Assembly (NCBI GenBank): GCA_013433145.1
Contig: CM024189.1
Span: forward strand, 8,672,001-8,736,000
Origin: Ascaris suum
Lineage: Eukaryota; Nematoda; Chromadorea; Rhabditida; Ascarididae
Reading direction: 5' to 3'
DNA: 64,000 nt
The notes beneath the pieces were generated by a model, which did not search any database, was not told where the DNA came from, and saw only the letters and a program-made list of their open reading frames with translations. Each line of letters starts with the position of its first letter. The first letter of the stretch is position 1. Of this stretch, positions 28,401 through 40,400 are shown piece after piece. The position numbers and the translations under genes are program-made.

Positions 28401-31400
28401 CATAAATGAGCAACGCCAATAGCTAGTAGAGAGATACGCCTAGCAATATATCGCTAATTGTAGAGCAGTAACCAGTTTGGTAAGCATGACTTTAATAAGC
28501 ATTTTTTGCAGTCATATTCATTAGCGACTCTGTTGTAATCCCACTGGAGATACCCAGTGCCTCGGATATGAGGACGGTGACAGCAGTTTAGAAGACAGAA
28601 CCATTCACGAGTATTGGTTATGCCATGAGATGCATACTGATTGGAAAGACTGTTTTTCGTGTGCAAACAGTTCAGCGGTATATTACGATTTAATTACATG
28701 CATTTAATTATTCTATGCTTACTTAACTATATGCTATATTCTGGAATGCTGTATTTTACTATAGTATAATATAGATGGCCTTGTCGTAGGCACATGATGT
28801 ATCTGAAGGAGTGAAAGTGTTGGAGAGTATAGAAGAATATAGGGTTATCTTATCTGCTATGCTGATTCGCATGCCGAAGCCCTATTAGAAAGACAGCCCA
28901 AAGGTGCTATGTGAAAGAGCGCATTGTCTCGCTTTATGGAATCGGCTGTGTCGGTGGTCGTCATGCTAAGTCATAGTAACTCGACTCTGGTTGCAATGAA
29001 TGCGTAGTGATATTCGGGTCAAGCAAAAAAAGGGGATCTGAAGGCTGTTTCGTCCTGACATGCGGAAGGTCAGGCCGAGGACTTCGATGGTTGGGTCAAT
29101 CGACGCAGAACGTGGGCCAGCCCACGAATGAGTACAACATCTTTTCACGTTGCAGTTTGAAGGATACTGCAACTGTGCGCTTTCAAAGGGAGAAGGATCA
29201 CGTTCTTACAGATAGCATGATGGTTCCCAGATGCATTCATTAATAGCAGCTTTTGCACATGTTCCGGCAAGGTGCTAATATGGCGCGTTGTTTGAACTAA
29301 CGAGTTGTTCATCGATTTATTGCTGTTGGCGATGACATTAATAGAATCATCTATTATTGACAGCATCCGGGGTAGCTGATAATATAGACCACTTATCGCG
29401 TGCAGCAAGTCTAAGTTAGTTTTCTTCAGCGATAGTGTCCATTTACGGGTTGGAAATCCTCGAAGTCATTCTATTTCCTGACCGTGTAACCACTCTGACA
29501 CGTGGTCGTGGATCTCCGATCGAAATCCTCTCCTCAGTCAGATGTTTAGCGCTCTGGACACTATTCGTCGGAGTTCGATGGCGATTGTTGGTGCTCGTAG
29601 TTGCAGGTCCGCTGATCTATTGAAGTTCGCCTTCCTGAACATCTGATACGAGGTTGATGGAGGCGTTTTGCGTACCACAAGCGACACGGTTATCGAGCAA
29701 CTCGAAAATGCTGTCAAGACGAAATCTACTCCATTTGAAATCTAATCGGCGTTTTATGCCGCGAAACATTATGACTTGCTATTGAGGAAATTTCGTTGTT
29801 GAGCAGTGCTCATTTACCGTCATTTTCGCTCGTTTAATTTGCTCGCATAATTGCTATTTAAATGTGTTGATTTTATTGACTGAAACGCTGTGTACATTAA
29901 TTAGCTATTTATTGTTCAGGCGTTGCCACACTATCAGAAGGCTTTCGAATCGTTGGCTTCAGAAAGGCGTGAAAATTCCCATAAGAATCCTTACAACGAT
30001 ATAAAGGCGTTCGATGCGACACGTGTCAAGCTCTCGCAGATCGGAGGAGACACGTCATCCGATTATATTAACGCGAACTTTATTAAGGTTTGATATCTGT
30101 TGCTATATAGAACGTATTAAATTTAAGGGATACATTAAAAATAACGTATTTTATCGGTTGCCACTCGCTGCTAGTGACCGATTTACGTCTAACGATGAAT
30201 GGTAATTTGTTTGTAACGAGATTGAAGCTCTCTGGAATTGAAAGTCGGGTCGCTTAAACTGTATCGCCTTGAGCGCTTCCTTAGGTGGATTTGCAGTTTT
30301 GTGTGTGGGAATCGCTTCTTCACAGTTGATCACTTAACGTAAAAATGGTACCAACCCCGTAGAGATATGGGCTTCACTTATCTAAAGGTACATGTTGATA
30401 TCCGCTGCACCGCTTTTTAAATTAGTTCTTTTTTTGCTCCTGAATGAGTTTGCCTGATTGTTTAGAACTGATTAGGTCGCGAAGTATTCTTTATGCACTT
30501 GTCGGAGTTTGCTGAAAAAAAGTTATAAGGCGGTCGCGAACCTTGTTGCCGAACCCACTTATTTAGCAACTTTTTCATCAACCGAAGTAAAAAAATTATA
30601 TGTTACTATCCACAAAGAAAATAAACTGGCCAAAAATAAACACTGGCTAAACTGGCCAAACACTCATTAAAACAAGTCAATACATTCAATATTGATGGAA
30701 TGTACAAATGAAGGTGGCTTACATCCTCATGTGATCCGTTCAAACCGCTTGGACGCCTCTGTTTGCCATCTGTTTAACTCGAATACAGTTTGCTCGAAGT
30801 TCTTTAAAGGATGTGTTATAAATTCTTCCTTTTATGTTCACAGCAAAAAGGGGATGCGATAAAGGGATAAATGCTTTTGTTATTGGTTAATTGTACTGTT
30901 TGTTGTTCTTTTCGATATTTTTGGAATCGTTGAGCGTATTTCAGGGTTACAAGGGTCGTAAAACGTTCATCGCGACGCAAGGTCCAGTGGATGCGAGTGA
31001 AGACGATTTTTGGAGAATGATTTGGGAGCACAATGTATCCGTGATTGTTATGGTTGCGAATCTCTTTGAACGAAGCAGAGTAAGCTTTGATCTTGATCTT
31101 TAAGCGCGAGTAAGTTGAGTGCATACTGGATAATCTGACAAACGCTGTTGATTTAGAATTTATGAATTCTTGACTGCAAGATTTGAAAATTGTTGAATGC
31201 ATGCAAAAACAAAGATGAGAAGAGAGAGTAGTCTATAAAGCAGCAATTTTCTTTCGCTTTACAATGCGGTCGAGTGTTTTGTATGATGTTGATTTCTTCT
31301 CACCTCATTGCTGCTATCGTAGAGTGTCAAGTTTCTTGCCAAACTTCTGGCAGTTGGGAGTTCTGGTGGCATGAGACGATAATTGTTGTGCCAATTTTGT

Positions 31401-34400
31401 GCATTTGCAGTCGCAGTGTTCCAAGTATTGGCCTGATGATGCGCCGAAATTGTACGATCGCTTAGAAGTGCGCCCAGTTGGATCAACCTATTACTCCGAC
31501 TATGCTGTGCGAATTTTTGAAGTACGACGGCCACAAAAAGTGGTAGCGAATGGGTCAACTTCGGGTCAGCCGACTGTTGTTTCCTATGAAACGATAAACG
31601 CCTCCGGTTTTAACGTTGACCCAACGGCCGTCACCGTGAATATTTCAAGGTAAATAAATTTGCAGCTTTAGTCTGTTTGTGTCACACCTCTTGTCCCCCA
31701 CAATTTTAGTGCGGATTTATGAGACACGATTTTCGCCCTAAATTTGCAAGTAGCCTTTTGCTATTATCTGCAAAATAATAAATTACAGTGACTAACCGCA
31801 GACACAAAATTACAAAGTAGGATGTTGTCGAAAATCGATTTTAACACTAAAAGATATCTTTACTAGAATTGATGCTTCGTTCCCAAAAAGGCGACAGGAA
31901 AATTTTCATACTTCTTCATGATCGCTACTCAAGCTTTATTCGCAGCTTAAAATGTTTAGACTTTTTAAATCATTTGCGGTCTGACCCCGGTCGCTTCCTG
32001 GAAATCGTGAAATTAAGTTTAACATTGTCGATCGTAGGAGGGGAGAGAGGGGGGGGGGGGAGAGACAGTGAGTATCGTTATGTCGCTTTTTTTGTATTTA
32101 TATGTTGTGTACCCAATAATGATGTGCGTTATGTGCGATTTAGTGATTCTTCCTAAGGCGTGTTGTTGTTTTATTGAGTGATAGTAGCCATATTGAGTTT
32201 TTTGATTTATTGTTGAGACTTCAAGTAGGATTTTTCGCTGTTGCAATGGATCGATTCACTTATTTGTTATGGTCTACACCAACTCTCCATCTATTCAAAT
32301 GAGGCAGTAGCTTATGTCCACTGGTGAAAGACAACCGGTAGAAATATTGCTGATGAAATATATCTTTTTGGTAGCACTGCCCATTGAAGTGATCATGGAG
32401 GTACTCACAAAGAAATGGGATCAAGTACGACTCGGTTATCCAGCAATACAACCATGGCCTGAATAGCCAAGGAAGGAGAGCGGCAAATGAGCATCTTCCG
32501 TGTTGTAACATTGATTGGCAAGAAAGAAAAGAACGGCATTCATTTCATTATTCGTGATTAATAGAATTTCTGGAGCAAAAGTTGCAAATAAAGTTCAAGA
32601 TTAGTTAATGATGATATTTTGTAGGCCGTCATCGATGCGTGCGTCGCAAGAATCGATTTTGAATTCCGGGTATTTAAACGTTTCCAAGGCGAACGGTGAC
32701 TCAACTCCTGGGTCGAGGATGAGTATTTCTCTTACAGCAGGTCGCGATACCGAATCTGGAGCAGCATCATCGGGTACATTTGTGTTTCTTCGCTGCTTTA
32801 CCTCACTCTGCAGGAGGTTAAAGGAGGGGGAGAGAGGAAGTTGTCTTAGTGGCCTGACATTCGATCATCTCTTTCCCTCCTGTTATTTTGCTTCCTTCCA
32901 AATTTGCAGGTATGGAAATAAACGTGCAGGGAAATTCGATTCGGATGATCGGTGACTTGCTTACATAGACTTTCCTTGATGGAGTGTTGAGAGAGCTATC
33001 CCCTTCCGTGCCGTCATCTAGAAAGCGCAACCGACTGTTTTAGCAAAAGGCGGTTGGTTAAGCCGCAATTGAGCCGCTGAATTTTGCATGTAAATCATAC
33101 CGGACGTGTATTGAGTTATTAAGGATATTTAAATATTTAGTGAGGGTTTGGCGCCAGCTGAGTTGAGACCGTGAAAATATTTTGAACAAAGAGTCAATCT
33201 ACAGTCTCGTGTACTCTCGTTCTTTTGTAGATGTCCGTAGAGTTACGCAGTACCATTACACGTCTTGGAACGATCTTCAAGCCCCCGAGTGTACAACTGG
33301 TCTGCTAAGGTTTCTGTTGAAATTGCGAAAGCTTCACGACTACAACAACAGTCCCGTCGTTGTCCATTGCAGGTAAGTATAAATCCTGTTCGCTTATATT
33401 GATGAGTTGGGTTTCGGTGGTGTTGAAGGTGTTTGTTTCATCGAGAGGGAGGGAATTGCTATTTTCCCCAACTTGTATTGCAGGTGAAAACCGAGATTTA
33501 GGAATGCTCATTTCTGTAAACAAAAAGGTGGAGAGGAAAGGAGGCAGAGGAAGGGGGATAAGAATTGGATTACGCGACAAGGCGCTGATTTCATTCGCCT
33601 AATTTTTAACGAAATATTCGTGTGCAATTTGGTAACGCATTGCGTAGGAAAGGCCTCTGAAAATTCGTTTTCTGGGGTGGTTTTACTCTGAGTTCTCTCA
33701 CTAATTTCGGCATGTCGGATCTAGAAAGTCTCGCCTGAATTATATGGGGAGTCATCGCAGTCCTCCTCCTTCTCTCCTTTCCACGTCCCTCATGGTAGAA
33801 ACCTGCTTCTGCAGCTGTCCACAGCGACTGATGCAAAGGCGTTGACTTACGAGAACTGATTGGTAATGAGTATTCCTAATGCCTAATAGAGCTATGACAT
33901 AGGTATGTGACCGCAGTAGAGGGTTTGTTGTTCCAGTGCGGGTGTCGGTCGTACAGGCACGTTCATAGCGGTTGATGGCCTTCTGGATCAGTGCATTGAA
34001 GAAGGCAAGGCCGACGTGTTCGGTTTTGTCTCAGAAATGCGCAAACAGCGTAACATCATGGTGCAGAATTACGTAAGTTTTTCCTCGCAATTCCAAATAT
34101 ATCGTAAACGCAAAATCTCTATGATCAAGTGCAAAGTTCGTTCAACTAAGAAGCTGTCCTGAGTTAAAATCGTTATTTGATGGATAAACATCTTGTCGAC
34201 CAACGTTGTATTCCACATGGCAGCTGGCGTATTATACTTTCGGAGCCTATAAGATACGACCGCTCATATCCAATGAGGGCAACGTTAGAGGAAACCAGTC
34301 GTCCAATATTGCGCGAAGGACTGTGGGACGGCAGATCCCTACTGATACGTGAAAGAGCTCATGTGGTGTATGCGCAGTATGAGGTCCAGATCACTTGCCA

Positions 34401-37400
34401 CTAATCCCTTAATAGACGCCTTTTTCTTTTTTCTAACTAACGTTTGCGTAATATAGAATTCATGCGTTCGGCGCGCCATGCTCATACACCAACACGATTG
34501 ACCCAATAATTTGATTCTGTCATACTAGTACTAGTAAAAAACAACAGACTGCGGAATTCAAGCCCAGTACGTTTTTCCCTAGCGCTTTCACCAATTAGGC
34601 TAATCTTCCCCAGCTACGTTAGGTGAACTCTTACACGTGAGCACTTAGTGTGAGTGTTAATGGATTTGCATTTTTAAAAAATCTTATCGCACGCTTTCTC
34701 CTCGTTTTTCTAAGTGATCTTTGCGTACCATAGGATTGATGCCTTTAGGCCTGCCATGCTCATACACCAACAGTGAATGACACAATAATTTGAATCTATC
34801 ATACTAGTACTAATATCAGCGAAAAGAAGAACGATAGACGGTGGGGGATTCAAACCCCAGTATTTTTTCTCTCTCCCAGCGCCTTTACTAAATCCGCCAA
34901 TTTTCTCCCTCCATGCCCTTCGAATTCTTATGCGTGAGCACTTAATATGAGTGTTAATGGATTTGCTTTTTCATCTTTTTTCTTCTCGTTTTCCTTACTG
35001 ATCTTTGCGTACCATAGGATTAATGCTTTTAGGCGTGGCGTGCCCATACACAAAAAGCGAATGGTACAATAGCTTGAATCTGTCATATTATTAGGAGGAG
35101 AGAGGTAGCATGGAAAGGGATAAGGAGGCGGGGATCTGAACGCTAGCACTTTTTTTTTTCTGAGCGAGGACATTTATCAGTTAATCAGTGATTCCACTAA
35201 TGCTGTGAAGTCTTCCAAATGAGCAGGCGTACGACGCCATTGTTTCCTTTTTCCCTCTTAGACAAGGCTGTGACTCACCGTCATGTCCTCATCTTAATTG
35301 AAACGAGCCGTCGACTACTTACACAAGAGAAATCGCTTTGAACTGCTTAACGGATATAGTTTTTTAATATTCATAAAGTGCGTTGAAGGCTATGAAATTG
35401 TTGTGCAAAGACTGTTTGGCAACTGCGCTCTATATTTGTGCTCGGTTTCACGCACACTATAACGTTTGCAGGAATGCTGTGCCCTCTATTTTTTTTCTGT
35501 GAGCTAGCGCGAGTATTTCTAGCCCTTATTTCATCTTTATTAACAAACTCCCTTCCTGCCACTTCCGTTCTGTATCGCCGAGCTGAGGCAGTCCATCTTT
35601 ATTACTTAACATGTTTATTTAATTATAAGGTCGCAATTCGCATTCCTGTCATTCTTCACATCTCTAAGGACTAGGGCCTCCATGTAACTATGCGGAATAC
35701 GTTTCTTGCATATGTGCATGTAGTCTTCAACACATGCGTTCAATTTTAACAATTGAAGTATAAACTTTTGCAGGAACAGTATGTGTTCATTTATAAGGCA
35801 TTGGCAGAGTGGTACATGTTCGGAGAGACTGACATAGACATGCAGCAGATTCACGAACATTACCGACAGTTGAAGGAACCGTACCGCGAACGACGTCCTT
35901 CGGCAAGTAGTTCGAGTAATATTTCAGCGATCGCCGCCGTTATGTTAAGGTCGACGCCAAAGGTGGCACGTGTTAATGGAGACCTATCGAGCGAAAAAGG
36001 AGTCACCGGCATGGAGCTCGAGTTCAAGGTCATTCTTTCTTTCCTAAGTTGATTGACACTACACTGTTTTTCCCCATCACAGTGACTCATCTTCGTCGCA
36101 GACAGCCGCGAATTCTTTCATGAGCAAATACTCAGCAGGGATTTCGATATTAATATTCCTAAGCAGTTCTTTGATCTTTTCCTAATCGGTTTGCTAGGCA
36201 CCATCCCATCCTCCTCCACTTTATCGAAAATCCTTTTGTTCTGTCACACCTTCGACACCGTCTAATGATTTTATCGGTACCCTCACCTATCTGCTGTGCA
36301 GTTACACGTGACTTTTTCTCCATGCGGTTTTACAGTTTTTGTAATGCATCCTGCATACTAGATGACGAAAGTCGTCATTAGAATTCAGTGATTTACGTTG
36401 GACGTTTTAAGCAACTACTACTCATTATTTCTGAAGGTGGTTAGCTCGAAGTGAACTGTTACCTCTTTTGTTATTAAGAAATTGTTCATACTTCACTGAG
36501 TTTCACCTATGGCATAAAATTAGCGATCCTGTGGAGGATGAGTATTAACCATTGCAAACACATATGCAAAAACTTGTTCAGCGATTGGATCGGTCATTAG
36601 ATCTTAATCGAACATGTGACTTCGCACATAAGCAAGAGAACATGTCGAAGAATCGATTCGATAACGCGGTACCCTATGATCAGTGTCGAGTGGTGTTATC
36701 TATCGTCGTTGGAAGTGTAACGGATACGACATATATTAATGCGTCGCTTGTCAAGTAACCATATTTGAAATTTGTAAACCGGTTTGAACCCAAATCCGCT
36801 AACTCATGGATGAAACTCATTGGGACAGAGATAGAGCTGAGCTCCTGGCAAGTAACCGTGCAGTGGTGGTTTTATTGTGCTTGAACTGATTAAGCACTGA
36901 AAGGTGGGATGTTTAGCAGTGACTTCCATTTCGTTAAGCACTAAGGATGTCAAACTTTTGGGGCTGTAATTCCCCGCCCAATTTGACGGAGGTTTCATGA
37001 GAAAGTGGCTCGATTATGGAGGTGTTTCGACTGTGCAACTTGGGAGGAGGAAAATATTCAAAAGTTCTGCCTAGAGAAGGTGCAGTTGGCTCCATTTTGC
37101 ATGATGAAACGTTTGCCTTCATGGTCTCGGGTTAAAGGAACGCTGAACGTTTGCGTCGTCGAGGTGCAGGAAGTGGTATAATTGGTACCTCTTGTGACTT
37201 CCCTTCACACCGACCTTCGCGCGAGTGGTTTTTTTTCTACCGGTCTCTTCAGTGCGCTGAAAATGTCGGCGTTTCGTTATTTGTTTTCGTTCTTCTTCAG
37301 GGCTATTTTTATCCTTACATACTGGCGCAAGATCCCATCTCTGAACAAACGTGCTATGATTTCTGGCGCATGATTGGCGATCAGAATTCGAAGGCCTTGG

Positions 37401-40400
37401 TTATGCTGTCAAACGAGGACGACTTCTCCGATTGCGAAAAAGTATCTTCCCATCGTTTCATCCTTCTCGTGTGTGAATATTTTTAGGTCCTGTAATACAA
37501 AGTGCACTCTTAAATCTGCATCTAGTTCCATTCATCTCAAGCCATTTTCGCTGTCATAGTATCTCCTGAAAAGTTGAGGGCTGTTATGCATTGCATTCTT
37601 CACGTTTCAGCTGCTAAGATAAGTATCTGATCCTAAACGGGAGTCTGAAGCTGCTTTTGGATGAGGAAAGTAGATGGCTAATAAACTTTGCTAGGGAAGT
37701 CGTCAAAGATGCTAACGGAGAGCGCATCATTTGAAGCCATCACTGGCGAATTGTGTTCCCTGTTGTTTTCCAAACGCATTATGGATTATTTTCTGTCCAC
37801 GAATGGTGTACGCAACTTCAGTTTTTTTAAAGTACTGGCCAAGTGAGGTTGGACGCTCGGTGAGTTTTGGTCCCAGTGGCGATGTCTCGGTAAAGTTGGT
37901 CAGCGAGGAAGTGTTCCCTTCATTCATTCTCAGGAAGCTCACCTACAAATTTGCCAAGGTTAGTTCACATTTTTTACCTTGCGTCTTATTTGCGAGGAAT
38001 CTGATCTGTTAAACTTTAGGGCAAGCCCGCTAGCAAATTACGCGTCCACAATGAAAATTGGTATAACAACTGACCTACGGTAATGCCAAACTCTGTCCGT
38101 TGTCTGTGTCTTCAGTAATGTGTGTTTCGTTTCGTCAGCTTCTTACGAAAGACGTGACCTTTCATCTTTAAGAGATTCTAGAAGGCCCAATTTTTCCAAA
38201 AGCTGTAAAAGGGAACGATATTCGGGAAAACGTAATAGCTGTAAAAGATCTTTTCTAAAACTGCTGACTGGTTTAGTTTTTATGCACACCAACACGATAT
38301 GGAATATTTTTAAGTACTGAGAGAATCTTTATTCATATGGTACTAACAGTGATTCCAGGAGAAGATGTATCGTGAAGTTGTGCAGTTTGATTATTTGTGC
38401 TGGCCAACGGGAAACGCAGTACCAACGTCGACCGATTCATTAATCGACCTGATCAGTCGAGTGCTTTCACTTCAAAGCGATCACCAAGAAGCAGGACCCA
38501 TCGTTCTTCACTCTAGGCAAGTTGAGATTGTATACCAGCAAGACGACATGTTTAATAATGGTGGTTTAATTGGCTAGTGATGGCGTATTCACTATTCTGC
38601 TGGGTGCTGAATGGCTTTATAAATTTATTCGACGCCATTATTTACATCCTTGATTAGTAATCCTTACGAACTTGAATTCTTTTTCTCCACTGTGAGGTTT
38701 TGGATGGCCGATGACAAAGTCGATAAGTTTCGTCATCGTGCCAAAAGTGCACTCCTTTCGTTTTTAGAGCATTTTGGCTAATTTCCTCTGAATCATCTAT
38801 TCATCGTGAGTGTTGTTGTTAGAAACATTTGATGTTGGAGGTGGAGAATAGGTTGGCTAATAACAGGTTTTGTTCGAGATGGTATATATAAGGGAGTGAG
38901 AGTCGTTATTTAAGGGATGGATCTTCCGAAACGGGCGTCTTCTGCTGTATTTCGCTGCTTCTCGAGAGGTTAAAAGCGGAGCATCGAATCGATGTTTTTC
39001 AAACGGTTCGAAGTCTGCAACAAAATCGGCCGCTCATGTTCAAACGATTGGTAAAGTTTTTTGGCATTTGTTAGTTAGTATTGAGAGAGGAGCAGTAAAG
39101 AGAAGCTAGAACGATGGGAAACTACAAAATGCGAGTGCCGGAACATGCAGTAAACTAAACAAATGACCGAGTTAGAATTGAATCGAACTGGGAATGCCGC
39201 AAAACACTGGAAACCGGGTCGCACTAGTATCGATTTATCGCTGTTCGTTATTCTTATCGATGGATATTGCACTGACAGTTAATTCCATTAAGTAGTAATA
39301 AGCTTTTTTTTCAAATAAAAGTGAGTGGAGAATATCCTCCGGGGAACTGTGTATGTACGCATCTCTTAATTACAAATGCAGCGTACTGCACAGGCAATGT
39401 TTCTGAAGCAACTAGGCCATCGGAAAATTTTGTTCGGAAAACACTGTGAAATTTCAAAGCAAATAATGTCTTAGAATTTTCGAGACGAAAGAACGGAGTT
39501 GTTGATGTGAGAATCATTTTTTACCTGAAAGGTTTATCGGATGTAGATGGGAGGAAAACGTTTCATTTCGGGTGTTAACGTGTGCTAAGCGGAACCCTCA
39601 CTCCGAGCAAGAGAATGAATTGACTATACCTGCTAAGCCTTTTAATTGAGAGGTGTGGAAAATAATTTGTCATAGCACCACATAAGCGACTGGAAGCGAT
39701 TTAAAATGATTTTTTAAAGTTCAAGAAAAGACAATGAAAATTCGATTGCTTTGAAGCCTTTGAAAGTTATTTTTTTCCACAGCCTTCGTTTGATTTGGGC
39801 TGTGTATTCCCTTGAAAAGGCGTAATGTTGTGGTTGACATTTTGTTTGAGAGATCGCCGGTTTGCTCGAAATTTGTCCAGAAATATTTAGAAACAAAATT
39901 CTGGTTGTAATATGTGCTAGAGAAGTATCTCGCCGTCTTGCTTTAAACAGCGTTTATATGTCCTTCGCGACTGGCAGCTTTGTATGCATGAGGGTGGAAG
40001 AGCAAACACAAGGATTGTCCGGAGTAATGGAGAGCATTTGAAAGCATCGGGTCGCTGATTTGGATCAAAGTCGATAGCTTAGTCAGAAGTCGTGGAAGAC
40101 CATTGGTAGGGGTCGCGATCCGAAAGTCTTGCAAGATCAATGGGCACTTTTCATAGCCGTCGACTGAAGCCTGAAGTTTTGAGAAGAGGGGCAGCTGTTG
40201 AATGACTTGGAACAGGGCGGCAGTTGAATAATAAAAAGCATGAAATTGCTGCCGAGAAACCGTCCCTACCGTCGTATCATAGCTAGTGAAAGACGGTTCG
40301 TTGAAACAATGCACGATCGTTGGAAACGCGGAGGAACAGAAGTGAGGGGAATGTGGAGTTACAGTTGAAGAGGATCGATGGTTTTTGCTAGAGTGGTCGC

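Larger units (their letters stand above)
28045..35872 (+). other. clr-1: Phosphatase domain D1 (catalytic) of clr-1-like gene
   Basis: Exons 28045 through 35774-36028. Features in order: [15 protein letters not shown] wedge, KNPYNDI where KNRY is usual, [31 protein letters not shown], then a ~90-residue Ser/Asn/Thr-rich stretch between IFEVRR and VRRVTQYHY (about nine residues in LAR-type enzymes), SWNDLQAPE in place of the WPD loop, [15 protein letters not shown] catalytic loop (Cys at about residue 1144), and [14 protein letters not shown]. The catalytic Cys, Arg and Asp and the Q-loop glutamine are present, so dephosphorylation of phosphotyrosine substrates is plausible despite the WPD and KNRY changes. 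Confidence 0.9.

Noticed and set aside
36552..36581. Upstream start of the D2 exon at the ORF methionine
   Set aside because: The TTGTTCAG acceptor at 36581 follows directly from ELEFK in phase, so the upstream part is intron.
38578..38660. Alternative D2 exon after GGCTAG giving DGVFTILLG
   Set aside because: It is in phase but lacks the rest of the domain; 38915-39050 supplies [10 protein letters not shown] through the helix before EQYEFCY.
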